Part shown: piece by piece, positions 40,211 to 49,420 of the stretch | Position numbering within the stretch: position 1 is the first letter of the stretch | Layout: each line of letters starts with the position of its first letter | Assembly (NCBI RefSeq): GCF_003248515.1 | Contig: NZ_QFOB01000003.1 | Location: 1-64,000 of the forward strand | Length of the DNA stretch: 64,000 nt | Origin: Sphingomonas sp. | Lineage (GTDB): Bacteria > Pseudomonadota > Alphaproteobacteria > Sphingomonadales > Sphingomonadaceae | Direction of reading: 5' to 3' | Made by a program: the position numbers and the translations under genes | The notes under the pieces: model-generated | The model's database searches: none | What the model saw: the letters and a program-made list of their open reading frames with translations, nothing else | Told to the model about the DNA's origin: nothing

Positions 40211-41572
40211 TCAGCGACCGCCGGTGCGGCGAACCGCGCCCTTGTGGGCGCCGACCCCGCCGCCACCGCCGCCGGGGCGACGACGACGGTGCGAGGGGCC
40301 GCCTGCGGGACGCTCGCCGCCGGCACGCTCGGCTCCGCCTCGCTCGCCATCATGGCGGCGCTGATCGGGCCGGCGCTGGCCCTGCGGACGCGCCGGGCGC
40401 TCCTCCGCCTTGGGCTTGGGGAGACGCGCCATCTCCTGCATGAAATTCTCCGGCAGCGGATCGATCGTCGGCTTCACCCGGGTAAGCTTCTCGATCGAGC
40501 GCATGTAGGGCCGCTCGTCATCGGCGATGAACGAGATGGCAACGCCGTCCGCGCCGGCCCGCGCCGTACGGCCGATGCGGTGGACATATTGCTCCGGCAC
40601 GTTCGGCAGTTCGAAATTATAGACGTGGCTCACGCCGCCCACGTCGATGCCGCGCGCCGCAATGTCGGTCGCCACCAGGATCGGCGACTGGCCCGAGCGG
40701 AACTCGGCCAGCGCGCGTTCGCGCTGCGGCTGGCTCTTGTTGCCGTGGATCGCATTGGCCGAGATGCCGGCGGCCGCCAGATGCTTCACCACGCGATCCG
40801 CGCCATGCTTGGTGCGGGTGAAGACCAGCGCGCGATCGATCGGATCGCTCTTCAGGCGCATCGTCAGCAGCGCCTGCTTCTCGGACTGATTGACGAAGAT
40901 GGCGCGCTGTTCGACGCGCTCGGCGGTCGTCGAGGGCGGCGCGACCGAAACCTTGATCGGATCGGTCAGGAAGCTATCGCCCAGATCGGCGATCGTCTTC
41001 GGCATCGTGGCCGAGAAGAACAGGGTCTGACGCTTGGTCGGCAGCAGGCGATGGATCCGCTTCAGCGCATGGATGAAGCCGAGGTCCAGCATCTGATCCG
41101 CCTCGTCGAGAACGAGGATCTCGACATCGCGAAGCGACAGCGCATGCTGGTCGATCAGGTCGAGCAGGCGGCCGGGGGTGGCGACGACGATGTCGATGCC
41201 GGTCGCCAGCATCTTGATCTGGCGCGGGATCGGCACGCCGCCGAAGATGGTCGCGACCGAGAGCTTCAGGTTCTTGCCGTAAAGCGTGAAGCTGTCGGCG
41301 ATCTGGCTGGCCAGTTCGCGGGTTGGCGAGAGAACGAGCATGCGGCACGCCTTCGGGCGGCGCGGCTTCATGTTTGCGGCGAGGCGGTGGAGCGAGGGCA
41401 GCGCGAAGGCCGCCGTCTTGCCCGTGCCGGTCTGCGCGATGCCGCACAGGTCGCGCCCCTCGATGACGACCGGAATCGCCTTCTGCTGGATCGGGGTGGG
41501 CGTGGTGTAGCCCTTGGCGGCGAGCGCATCGAGAATCGGCGCGGCAAGGCCGAGGGACGTAAAATCAGTCAT
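40211..41572 (-). CDS. DEAD-box RNA helicase (RhlE-like)
   Basis: 453 aa. Motifs are AQTGTGKTAAFALP (I), SPTRELASQI (Ia), VLDEADQMLD (II), FFSATMP (III), ATDIAARGIDV (V) and HRIGRTARAG (VI), with a Q motif TTPTPIQQKAIP. The last about 80 residues are an Arg/Gly/Pro-rich tail (QGQRRPDQRRHDGERGGAER), expected to bind RNA. Likely in ribosome assembly or RNA decay. The terminator follows immediately. Confidence 0.95.
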   Translation of the reverse strand: MTDFTSLGLAAPILDALAAKGYTTPTPIQQKAIPVVIEGRDLCGIAQTGTGKTAAFALPSLHRLAANMKPRRPKACRMLVLSPTRELASQIADSFTLYGKNLKLSVATIFGGVPIPRQIKMLATGIDIVVATPGRLLDLIDQHALSLRDVEILVLDEADQMLDLGFIHALKRIHRLLPTKRQTLFFSATMPKTIADLGDSFLTDPIKVSVAPPSTTAERVEQRAIFVNQSEKQALLTMRLKSDPIDRALVFTRTKHGADRVVKHLAAAGISANAIHGNKSQPQRERALAEFRSGQSPILVATDIAARGIDVGGVSHVYNFELPNVPEQYVHRIGRTARAGADGVAISFIADDERPYMRSIEKLTRVKPTIDPLPENFMQEMARLPKPKAEERPARPQGQRRPDQRRHDGERGGAERAGGERPAGGPSHRRRRPGGGGGGVGAHKGAVRRTGGR

Positions 41573-41810
41573 GAAAAACTTTCGCGTAATCGCGTGGGGG
41601 CCGGCCGGTTTGGCGCGGTCCGCAAGCGGGTTCGTTAAGAGACGACCCGCGTGAAAGGGGAGCCTGTGGCTTGCGCCCAGGGACCGGACACGACCGCGGC
41701 CGAAGCCTTTCGCGGAGTTCACGCTGTCCGGACGAACGCTCCACCCATGGAATTGGGGGAACATCGGCGCTGCCCACGCATATCGTTCATCCGAGCCCAA
41801 CTATCAAGCG

Positions 41811-42623
41811 ATGATATTGTCCGACTTATCGATGGCACCCGACACACCCCCTCGCCCGGAACCCGTGCCCGAAAGCGCGGAGGGCCGGCCGCTCACGATC
41901 CGGGTCGGCCGCCGCCTGCGATCGCGGCTGGATGGCGCGATCGCCAGATCCTCCCTGATCCCGAACGATCCCGTGCTGGATCCGGATCTGTTCGACTGGG
42001 CGGCGATGCTGCGCGCCGAATGGGAAACGATTCGTGACGAGGCCGTGGTCGTGCTCCGGCGCCCGGACTCCGTCCCGCTGCTCGACGAGGTTTCGCCCGA
42101 TCACCAGGATATCGCTCCGCCGGGCAAGTGGCGCTCCTTCTTCCTGCATGGCTATGGCTTTCCGGTGCCGGCCAATCTCGCCCGTTGCCCGCGCACGGCG
42201 GAGATCGTCGGGCGGATACCGGATCTCAACACCGCCTTCTTTTCGATCCTCGCGCCGGGCGCCCACATCCCCGCGCATCGCGGCGTGACCAAGGGGCTGC
42301 TCACCTGCCATCTCGGGCTGATCGTGCCGGAGGGGCGGCTGGAAATGGCGGTCGGGCCGGAGAGGGTGCGCTGGGCGCCGGGCAAGACGATCCTGTTCGA
42401 CGACAGTTGGCCCCACGAAGTGTGGAACGACACGGCCGAGACGCGCGTGATCCTGCTCCTGCAGATCCGCCGGCCGCTGCGCGCGCCGGGCAGATGGCTG
42501 GCAAACGCCTTCCTGTGGGCGATCCGCAAATCCCCGTTCGTGGCGGAGGCCCGCCGGAACGTGGACCTGTGGAATGCGAGCCTCGACGGGATCGAGCGGG
42601 AGCACGGGCTGGACGCATATTAG
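41811..42623 (+). CDS. Aspartyl/asparaginyl beta-hydroxylase family protein
   Basis: 270 aa. IPAHRGVTKGLLTCHLGLIV and WAPGKTILFDDSWPHEVWND are the 2-oxoglutarate and iron-binding motifs (first His in PAHRG, second in PHEVWN; Arg further on). The family (Asp_Arg_Hydrox) also contains LpxO-like lipid A hydroxylases; FDWAAMLRAEWETIRDEA at the start is typical. Substrate not determinable. Start at ATG 41811 (41832 is an alternative). Confidence 0.88.
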   Translation: MILSDLSMAPDTPPRPEPVPESAEGRPLTIRVGRRLRSRLDGAIARSSLIPNDPVLDPDLFDWAAMLRAEWETIRDEAVVVLRRPDSVPLLDEVSPDHQDIAPPGKWRSFFLHGYGFPVPANLARCPRTAEIVGRIPDLNTAFFSILAPGAHIPAHRGVTKGLLTCHLGLIVPEGRLEMAVGPERVRWAPGKTILFDDSWPHEVWNDTAETRVILLLQIRRPLRAPGRWLANAFLWAIRKSPFVAEARRNVDLWNASLDGIEREHGLDAY

Positions 42624-42685
42624 GCTTCGGCCTCCGCAGCGCGTCGGTGCTTCAAATCCGCCATTTCCGCCTCTAGGCTCGCGCC

Positions 42686-43996
42686 ATGCGCACCTTGCCC
42701 CTCCTCGCCGCCCTGCTTCTTTCCTCCCCCGCCCTCGCCGCGCTGACCGCGCCCGAAAAGGCGATGGTCGCCAGCGTCGACCGTCATGCCGATGGCGATG
42801 TCGCGCTGCTGGAGAAGATGGTCGATCTGAACAGCGGCAGCCGCAATTTCGCCGGCGTGAAGGCGATGGCCGATATCATGAAGGCCGAACTGGAGCCGCT
42901 GGGCTTCACGGTCGGCTGGACGCCGATGGAGCAGGTGACCGGCCGGGCGGGGCATCTGGTGGCCGAGCACAAGGGATCCGGCCGGGGCAGCCGCATGCTG
43001 CTGATCGGCCATCTCGATACGGTGTTCGAAAAGGACAGTCCGTTCCAGACGATGACGCGCAAGGGCGATATCGTGACCGGCCCCGGCGTGGACGACATGA
43101 AGGGGGGCCTCGTCGTGATGATCGCCGCCTTGCGGGCGATGAAGGAGGCCGGCACGCTGAAGCCCGCAGACATCCGCATCGTGCTTTCCGGCGACGAGGA
43201 GAGCGTGGGCAATCCGAAGGAGAAAGCCCGCGCCGCGATGATCGAGGCAGCCAGATGGGCCGATACCGCCTTCGAATTCGAAGGGCTGGCGCAGGAGGAC
43301 GGGCGCGACGTGGGATCGATCGCGCGACGCGGATCGATCAGCTGGCGGCTTTCGACGAGCGCGAAGAGCGGGCACAGTTCGGGCGTGTTTTCCGACGGCG
43401 CCGGCTATGGCGCCAATTACGAGCTGGCGCGGATCGTCGACGCCTTCCGCCGCGACCTGCGCGAGCCGAACCTCACCTACAATGTCGGGCTGATCCTGGG
43501 CGGCGTGGACGTGACGGCGGATCCCAGGGATACGATCGCGGGATCGGCGCGCGGCAAATCGAACATCATCGCGGCGCAGGGCGTGGCGACCGGCGACATA
43601 CGCGCCCTGAGCAACGAACAGGCGGATCGCATCATGCAGAAGATGCGCGCGATCGTGGCGCAACATCTGACGGGCACGTCGGCCGAAATCGTCTTCAGCG
43701 AAGGCTATCCGGCCATGCCGCCGACCGACGGCAGCCGCGCCCTGCTCGGCAAGCTCAACGCCGTGAATGCCGATCTCGGCCTGCCCGCCATGGCCGAACT
43801 CGATCCGATGAAGCGCGGCGCGGGCGATATCGCGTTCGCGGCGCCCTATACGGATGGGCTGGTGGGCACCGGCATCGGTGGCGCCGGCGCCCATGCGGAG
43901 GGTGAGACGGCATCGCTCTCCAGCATGATCCGGCAGGCGAAGCGCAATGCCATCCTGTTCAGCCGCCTCGCCGTAATGCCGCGCGAGGCCAAATGA
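42686..43996 (+). CDS. Secreted M20 family metallopeptidase (carboxypeptidase G2-like)
   Basis: 436 aa with signal peptide (LPLLAALLLSSPALA). Metal ligands are GHLDTVF, GVDDMKGG, SGDEESVGN and C-terminal GAGAHAEGE; the dimerisation domain sits between. M20A enzymes remove C-terminal Glu, or the Glu of folates, in the periplasm. Substrate uncertain. Stand-alone gene. Confidence 0.9.
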   Translation: MRTLPLLAALLLSSPALAALTAPEKAMVASVDRHADGDVALLEKMVDLNSGSRNFAGVKAMADIMKAELEPLGFTVGWTPMEQVTGRAGHLVAEHKGSGRGSRMLLIGHLDTVFEKDSPFQTMTRKGDIVTGPGVDDMKGGLVVMIAALRAMKEAGTLKPADIRIVLSGDEESVGNPKEKARAAMIEAARWADTAFEFEGLAQEDGRDVGSIARRGSISWRLSTSAKSGHSSGVFSDGAGYGANYELARIVDAFRRDLREPNLTYNVGLILGGVDVTADPRDTIAGSARGKSNIIAAQGVATGDIRALSNEQADRIMQKMRAIVAQHLTGTSAEIVFSEGYPAMPPTDGSRALLGKLNAVNADLGLPAMAELDPMKRGAGDIAFAAPYTDGLVGTGIGGAGAHAEGETASLSSMIRQAKRNAILFSRLAVMPREAK

Positions 43997-44101
43997 ATCC
44001 CGGCGCCGCGCAATCCGATGCGTGGCGCCCGATAGGAAAGCTTTTGCCGCCGGAATCGCGTCGCCCTTGATCGGCACCCGGCTTCGGCCCACATCGCCAT
44101 C

Positions 44102-44671
44102 ATGCTGATCGAAACCGAATCCACGCCGAACCCGGCGACCGTGAAATTCCTGCCCGGCCGCACCGTGATGGAGGCGGGCACCCGCGATTTCGCGGATCCG
44201 GAAGCGGCCGAAGCCTCGCCGCTGGCGCAGGGCCTGTTCGATCTGGGCGATGTTTCCAGCGTCTTCTTCGGGCGCGACTTCGTTTCGGTCACGGCGGGCG
44301 AGGGCGTGGACTGGGGCGACCTGAAGCCCCGCGTGCTGGGCGTTCTGCTCGATCATTTCTCGGCGCAGGCGCCGCTGTTCCGCCCGGGCAGCGCGGGCGA
44401 CATCCTGATCGACGACGATGTGCCGACGGATGATCCCGCCGATGCGGACATCATCGCGCAGATCAAGGATCTGATCGAAACGCGTGTGCGCCCGGCCGTG
44501 GCGCGTGACGGCGGCGACATCGTTTATCGCGGCTTCGATCGCGGCACCGTCTATCTCGCGATGCACGGCGCCTGCTCGGGCTGCCCCTCCTCGACGGCGA
44601 CGCTGAAGCAGGGCATCGAGCAACTGCTGAAGCATTATGTGCCGGAAGTGACGGACGTTCGCGCCGCCTGA
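44102..44671 (+). CDS. nfuA: NfuA-type Fe-S cluster carrier
   Basis: 189 aa. Nfu N-terminal domain (MLIETESTPNPATVKFLPGR, then FVSVT and WGDLKPRVL) and a C-terminal NifU domain with the cluster-binding CSGCPSS (CxxC). Delivers assembled 4Fe-4S clusters to apo-enzymes. Confidence 0.96.
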   Translation: MLIETESTPNPATVKFLPGRTVMEAGTRDFADPEAAEASPLAQGLFDLGDVSSVFFGRDFVSVTAGEGVDWGDLKPRVLGVLLDHFSAQAPLFRPGSAGDILIDDDVPTDDPADADIIAQIKDLIETRVRPAVARDGGDIVYRGFDRGTVYLAMHGACSGCPSSTATLKQGIEQLLKHYVPEVTDVRAA

Positions 44672-44701
44672 TCCTTCGGCTCCGCATTCCCCAGGGAGAC
44701 A

Positions 44702-45295
44702 ATGATGATCGATCCGCTCGACGATGCCGCGCTGGACCGCGTGTTCCGCACGGCACGCACCTATAATGGCTATACGGACGAGCCCGTCGCCGAAGAAGAA
44801 CTGCGCCAGCTCTACGATCTGCTGAAATGGGGGCCGACATCGGCCAACCAATCGCCCCTGCGGATCGTGTGGTGCACGAGCGCGGAAGCGAAGGAGAAGC
44901 TCGCCTCCGCCTGTTCCGCGCAGAATGCGCCCAAGGTGCTGAAGGCGCCGGTGACGGCGATCCTGGGCATGGATACGGAATTTTACGAGAAACTGCCGGC
45001 GCTGTTTCCGCATACCGATGCCCGCGCCTGGTTCGTGGGCAATGAGGCGCTGATCGAGGAATCGGCCTTCCGGAATTCCACGCTGCAAGGCGCCTATTTC
45101 ATCATCGCCGCCCGGCTTCTGGGGCTGGATACCGGGCCGATGTCCGGCTTCGACCGGAAGAAGGTGGACGAACTCTTCTTCGCGGGAACGCCGGTGAAGA
45201 CCAATTTCATCGCCACCCTGGGCCATGGCGATCCCGCCTCGATCTTCGGCCGCCTGCCCCGGCTGGACTTTGCGGACGCGACGCGCTTCGCCTGA
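44702..45295 (+). CDS. Nitroreductase-family malonic semialdehyde reductase (RutE-like)
   Basis: 197 aa from ATG 44702 (AGGGAGA upstream). RTYNGYTDEPVAEEELRQLY, WGPTSANQSPLRIVW (FMN binding) and LDTGPMSGFD are RutE/HadB-like. Reduces malonic semialdehyde to 3-hydroxypropionate in uracil catabolism; no other rut gene is present, so the in vivo substrate may differ. Confidence 0.88.
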   Translation: MMIDPLDDAALDRVFRTARTYNGYTDEPVAEEELRQLYDLLKWGPTSANQSPLRIVWCTSAEAKEKLASACSAQNAPKVLKAPVTAILGMDTEFYEKLPALFPHTDARAWFVGNEALIEESAFRNSTLQGAYFIIAARLLGLDTGPMSGFDRKKVDELFFAGTPVKTNFIATLGHGDPASIFGRLPRLDFADATRFA

Positions 45296-45298
45296 GAC

Positions 45299-45904
45299 GT
45301 GAGCATCCTTGTCATCGAAACCGCCACCGCCGCCTGCTCCGCCGCTCTGGTGGCAGGCGATGAGGTGCTGGCGGCCGCGCATGAAGTGGTCGGGCGCGGC
45401 CACGCCGAACGGCTGGTGCCGATGATCGCGGAACTGATCGAACGACGCGCCCGGCCCGATGCGGTGCTGGTCGATTGCGGGCCGGGCAGCTTCACCGGCG
45501 TTCGCGTCGGCCTGGCCGCCGCGCGCGCCTTCGCGCTCGGCTGGGGCGTGCCGGTGACGGGCTTCTCGTCGCTGGCCCTGCTGGCGGCGATGGCCCGGGA
45601 AGAGGAGGCCGTTGGTGTCGCCATTCCCGGCGGGCACGGCGAATTGTTTTTCCAATCCTATGCGCCTTCGCTCGAAGCGCTTTCCCCGCTCCGATCCATG
45701 AAGCCGGACGAGGCCGCCGCCGCACTGCCGGAGCGCATCGTGATCGGCCCCGGCGCGCCGGCCCTGATCGAGGCGCGCGGCTGGGGTGAGGCGCGAGAGA
45801 CGCTGCCCGACGCGCGCGACGCGGTGCTGCTGACCGAAGCGCTTGCCACGTTGCCGCCGACGCCGATCTACGGCCGCGCGCCGGATGCGAAGCTGCCGGC
45901 ATGA
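45299..45904 (+). CDS. tsaB: TsaB, tRNA threonylcarbamoyladenosine biosynthesis
   Basis: 201 aa from GTG 45299. ILVIETATAACSAALVAGDE and CGPGSFTGVRVGLAAARAFA are diagnostic. TsaB partners TsaD and TsaE in t6A37 synthesis. Overlaps rimI by 4 nt, the usual alphaproteobacterial pair, next to fur. Confidence 0.95.
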   Translation: MSILVIETATAACSAALVAGDEVLAAAHEVVGRGHAERLVPMIAELIERRARPDAVLVDCGPGSFTGVRVGLAAARAFALGWGVPVTGFSSLALLAAMAREEEAVGVAIPGGHGELFFQSYAPSLEALSPLRSMKPDEAAAALPERIVIGPGAPALIEARGWGEARETLPDARDAVLLTEALATLPPTPIYGRAPDAKLPA

Positions 45905-46392
45905 CGCGGACCACCATCTCCAGCGGCGCCATCGCCGATATCGAGGCGGTGATGCGCGTCATGGATGCAGCCTTCGATCCCGTTTATGGCGAAGCCTGGA
46001 ATCGCGGTCAGGTGCTCGGTATCCTGTCGCTGAGCGATGTGTGGCTCATCCTCGCGACGCCCGAAGGCGAGGAACTGCCCGAAGGCTTCGCGCTCGCGCG
46101 GCGCACTCTGGACGAGGCCGAGCTTCTGCTGCTCGCCGTGCGCCCCGAAGCCCGCAGCCGGGGCATAGGCCGCGCACTGGTGGAGGCGATCGCGGATCAG
46201 GCGCGGGAACGCGGCGCGATCCGGCTGATGCTGGAGATGCGGGACGGCAATCCCGCACTGGCGCTCTATTCCAGCGCCCGCTTCACCCAGATCGGACGTC
46301 GCCGCGATTATTATCGCGGGCGGGATCATGTGCTCCACGACGCGATCACGCTGGCCCGCTCGCTGGCGGCGGATCCCCATCTTGTCGCGTGA
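45901..46392 (+). CDS. rimI: RimI-type N-alanyl acetyltransferase
   Basis: 163 aa GNAT protein: DEAELLLLAVRPEARSRGIG (acetyl-CoA pyrophosphate loop), LEMRDGNPALALYSSARFTQ, then IGRRRDYYRG, the RimI C-terminus. Acetylates the N-terminal Ala of ribosomal protein S18 in E. coli. Coupled to tsaB. Confidence 0.9.
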   Translation: MTRTTISSGAIADIEAVMRVMDAAFDPVYGEAWNRGQVLGILSLSDVWLILATPEGEELPEGFALARRTLDEAELLLLAVRPEARSRGIGRALVEAIADQARERGAIRLMLEMRDGNPALALYSSARFTQIGRRRDYYRGRDHVLHDAITLARSLAADPHLVA

Positions 46393-46456
46393 GCACCCTT
46401 CCGTCCCGCGACAAAGATCATTAGGCTGAGCGCATGCCAAACATTGGAAGATCGGA

Positions 46457-46879
46457 ATGAACCGCAAGATCGATGTCGAAGCGCTGTGCGCGGAGAAGGG
46501 TCTGCGGATCACGGACCAGCGACGCACCATCGCCCGCGTCCTCTCCGAATCGGAGGATCATCCCGACGTGGAGGCGCTGCACGAGCGCGCCGCCGCGATT
46601 GACGCGGGCATCTCGATCGCGACCGTCTATCGCACGGTGCGCCTGTTCGAGGAGGCCGGCATTCTCGAGCGGCACGAATTCGGCGATGGGCGCGCCCGCT
46701 ATGAGGCGGCCGCCGATGGCCATCACGATCATCTGATCGATGTCGAAACCGGCCGGGTGATCGAATTCGTCGATGCCGAGATCGAGCTTCTCCAGCGCAA
46801 GATCGCCGAGAAGTTGGGCTTCCGCCTCGTGGATCACCGGATGGAACTTTACGGCGTGCCGATCGACCGACCGGCCTGA
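46457..46879 (+). CDS. fur: Fur-family transcriptional regulator
   Basis: 140 aa. Winged helix LRITDQRRTIARVL and SIATVYRTVRLFEEAGI, then metal site GHHDHLIDVETGRVIEF. Lacks the two CxxC motifs, so no structural zinc by Cys. Most consistent with Fur of alphaproteobacteria. Likely controls the iron genes at 51.6-55.6 kb, whose promoters carry Fur-box-like palindromes; inference. Confidence 0.9.
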   Translation: MNRKIDVEALCAEKGLRITDQRRTIARVLSESEDHPDVEALHERAAAIDAGISIATVYRTVRLFEEAGILERHEFGDGRARYEAAADGHHDHLIDVETGRVIEFVDAEIELLQRKIAEKLGFRLVDHRMELYGVPIDRPA

Positions 46880-46888
46880 CGGGCGGCG

Positions 46889-47596
46889 ATGACGATACGC
46901 GCCTGGCTCCGCCTGATCGCGGCGGGCTTCATTCTCCTGTTCTGCTTCATCGGCTTTTCGATCGCGCGCCTCTATGGCGGTGAGGTGCGCTGGGTGCGGC
47001 GCTTCCTGCGCGCGATCGGCCGGCTGCTGGGCCTGCGGGTCACGATCGAGGGCCAGCAGATCACGGGCGATGTGCTCTATGTCGCGAACCATATTTCCTG
47101 GCTCGATATCCTGGCCGTGGGCGGCACGGCGCCGGTGCGATTCATCGCCAAGTCGGAGATTTCGAACTGGCCGCTGGTCGGCAAGCTGGCGGCGCTGGGC
47201 GGCACCGTCTTCGTCAGCCGCGACAAGCGTGGCGCCACGCGGGAACAGGCCGATGCGGTGGTGACGGCGCTGCACGGCAGCCGGCCGGTGATGCTCTTCG
47301 CCGAAGGCGGCACAGGCGACGGCAGCATCGTGCGCCCCTTCCGTCCCGCTTTGTTCGCCTCGGCGGTGGAAGCCGGCAAGCCGGTGCAGCCGGTGGCGAT
47401 CGATTATGGCCTCAATCGGATGCGCTATGCCTGGCCGCCGGGCATGAGCTTCGCGAACGAGGCCAGGCGGATGCTCAATCGTGCGGAGCCCGTGCCCGTC
47501 ACGCTCCGTTTCCTGCAACCGCTGGATCCGCATATGCTCGATCGCAAGGCGCTCGCCGCCCGATCGCAGCAGGAGATTGCGGAAGCCCTGGTCTAG
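46889..47596 (+). CDS. 1-acyl-sn-glycerol-3-phosphate acyltransferase (PlsC family)
   Basis: 235 aa with an N-terminal hydrophobic helix. NHISWLD is the HX4D catalytic motif and AEGGTGDG replaces the usual FPEGTR block (motif III). VQPVAIDYG follows. Transfers acyl chains in phospholipid synthesis. 9 bp after fur, probably the same transcript. Confidence 0.9.
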   Translation: MTIRAWLRLIAAGFILLFCFIGFSIARLYGGEVRWVRRFLRAIGRLLGLRVTIEGQQITGDVLYVANHISWLDILAVGGTAPVRFIAKSEISNWPLVGKLAALGGTVFVSRDKRGATREQADAVVTALHGSRPVMLFAEGGTGDGSIVRPFRPALFASAVEAGKPVQPVAIDYGLNRMRYAWPPGMSFANEARRMLNRAEPVPVTLRFLQPLDPHMLDRKALAARSQQEIAEALV

Positions 47597-47665
47597 GAAG
47601 CCCGTCCAGGAAACCGCAGGCCCCTGTTATCTCGCGGGAGCGATACGAGGCGGGTTCGGGCCGCC

Positions 47666-48433
47666 TCAGATGCCCGCATACCAGGCGTAATCGCCCACAT
47701 CCTCCCACGTCCCGCCCCCGCCCCGGCCGATCCCGTCGAGGCTGGCGACGGCCTCCACCGCGCGCAGGAACTTGGCATGCTTGTAGCCCAGTTGCCGCTC
47801 CACCCGAAGGCGCAGGGGGGCACCATTGGGCACGGGCAGGCGATGCCCGTTGAGGCCCCAGGCGAGGATCGTCTGCGGATGAAGCGCATCGACCATGTCG
47901 ATGCTCTCATAATATGGCGCGCCGCCGAACGAATCGTAGCAGTGAAAGACGATGTAGCGCGTCGAGGGGCGCAGGCCCGCGCGGGCGAGCACGAAACGCA
48001 GCGGGACGCCAGTCCAGCGGCCGATCGCGCTCCAGCCCTCGACGCAATCGTGGCGCGTGGTCTGGGTGCGGCGGGGCATGGCCTGCAAATCATCCAGCGA
48101 CAGGAATTGGGGCTGGGCGACCAGACCAGTCACCTCCAGCCGCCAATCCCGAAAATCGTCGGCGAGCAACCGCGCATAATCCGGCGAGCCGGGCATGGCA
48201 TTGCCGTTCGAGCGGAAGACGGGCGAAATATCCCCGGCGCCGAATTCGGGCGCCAGTGCCGCCCGATCCGTTATCAGGCGCTGGGCGCCCATCGTCAGCG
48301 ACTCGGCCCCCTTGAAGGTCTTCTTCGCGACCGCGCTCGCCCCGATCCGATCGCATCCCGCCAGCAGCGCGCCACCGGCCCCCACGATCAGGCCGCGCCG
48401 GGTGAGCGCCGAGGATGGAAGCCCGTCGCTCAT
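47666..48433 (-). CDS. Tat-exported molybdopterin oxidoreductase (MsrP/sulfite-oxidase-like)
   Basis: 255 aa. Twin-arginine signal LTRRGLIVGAGGALLAGC, then Moco-ligand Cys in TTRHDCVEGWSAIGRWTG, and YYESIDMVDALHPQTILAW, which fit the sulfite-oxidase catalytic domain of MsrP (YedY)-type enzymes. A Cys in LLAGC could add a lipid anchor. Works with the cytochrome b overlapping it upstream; substrate may be methionine sulfoxide or a related oxide. Confidence 0.9.
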   Translation of the reverse strand: MSDGLPSSALTRRGLIVGAGGALLAGCDRIGASAVAKKTFKGAESLTMGAQRLITDRAALAPEFGAGDISPVFRSNGNAMPGSPDYARLLADDFRDWRLEVTGLVAQPQFLSLDDLQAMPRRTQTTRHDCVEGWSAIGRWTGVPLRFVLARAGLRPSTRYIVFHCYDSFGGAPYYESIDMVDALHPQTILAWGLNGHRLPVPNGAPLRLRVERQLGYKHAKFLRAVEAVASLDGIGRGGGGTWEDVGDYAWYAGI

Positions 48434-49236
48434 CGAGCGCGCAGCCGAAACCAGCCGGTTATCATCGATCGCAATTCATTGAACGGCCCCGCGAGCACGA
48501 CCATCACGAGATGGACGCAGATGAAGCCGAGCAGGCCGAAGGCGCAGAGGAAATGGATCGAGCGTGCCGACTGGCGACCGCCGAACAGATCGAGCAGCCA
48601 TGGCATGGCCGCATCGAAGCCCGGCCCCATCGTGAGCCCGGTGAGGATCATCAGCGGGATCAGCCCGAAGATCACCACGACATAAGAGAGCTTCTGGAGG
48701 ATATTGTAGCGCGCCGCCGCCTCGCCCGACGGAAAGCGCAGGCGGGCATGATCCTTGATGTCCTGCCAGATATGGCGTGGCGAAAGCTCCGCCCGCCGGG
48801 GGCGCAGATCGCGCAGGAAATGGCGATTGAACAGGCTGGCGATCACGAAGGCGAAGCCCCCGCCCACCAGCAGCCCGGCGAAGGTGAAATGCCAGCGGCG
48901 GGCACCGGCCAGGCTGTAGCGGGAGGGGATCGTGGCCCAATAGGGAAAGGCGCGGCGCTGGATGCGTCCCTCCCTGTCCTTCCAGTGGCCCAGCACACCC
49001 GTCGCGGGAATGACCGTCCGGCCCACGATCAGCAGGCCGCGATCCTGCGTGCCGCCGATGGCAAGCCATGCCCGATCCCGATTCGCGCCATATTTCCCCC
49101 AATAGAGGCGCGGATGCGCGTTGAAGATCATCAGCCCGCTCATCAGCAGGATGAAGATGCTGAGCGCGTTGGCCCAATGCCAGAGGCGCGTCGGCAGCCT
49201 GTGGCGATAGACCAGCTTGCCGCGCGCGTTGCTCAT
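48430..49236 (-). CDS. Membrane cytochrome b (MsrQ-like/b561-type) partner of the molybdoenzyme
   Basis: 268 aa with four to five membrane helices. LPTRLWHWANALSIFILLMS, GARRWHFTFAGLL and FICVHLVMVVLAG provide likely heme His ligands. Overlaps the molybdoenzyme by 4 nt (ATGA), so the b subunit is translated first and is the probable quinol-linked electron donor. Confidence 0.9.
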   Translation of the reverse strand: MSNARGKLVYRHRLPTRLWHWANALSIFILLMSGLMIFNAHPRLYWGKYGANRDRAWLAIGGTQDRGLLIVGRTVIPATGVLGHWKDREGRIQRRAFPYWATIPSRYSLAGARRWHFTFAGLLVGGGFAFVIASLFNRHFLRDLRPRRAELSPRHIWQDIKDHARLRFPSGEAAARYNILQKLSYVVVIFGLIPLMILTGLTMGPGFDAAMPWLLDLFGGRQSARSIHFLCAFGLLGFICVHLVMVVLAGPFNELRSMITGWFRLRAR

Positions 49237-49364
49237 CCGAACGAACGTAACCCGAAATCGCGCCCGCCGACACCGATGTTTGCACGAAACCCGGAACGAT
49301 GCTCTCCCCGGCCCATCCGCGCCGATCCAAGGCAAATGCGATGAACCGAGCGCACCGCCTGATT

Positions 49365-49385
49365 CAATGATACATTATATCATTG
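49365..49385 (+). promoter_or_regulatory. Metal-regulator-like palindrome upstream of the merC-like gene
   Basis: A perfect 8-bp inverted repeat CAATGATA / TATCATTG with 5-nt spacer, 36 bp before the ATG, in an AT-rich island inside GC-rich DNA. Size and form match Fur/Zur operators. Confidence 0.65.
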
Positions 49386-49420
49386 CATTCTCGCCCCCGT
49401 GCTGCCATTTGGCCACCACG

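Noticed and set aside
42620..45655. 1011-aa minus-strand open frame
   Set aside because: Spans antisense to four well recognised genes (M20 peptidase, nfuA, RutE-like, tsaB); composition is His/Arg/Gly-rich shadow.
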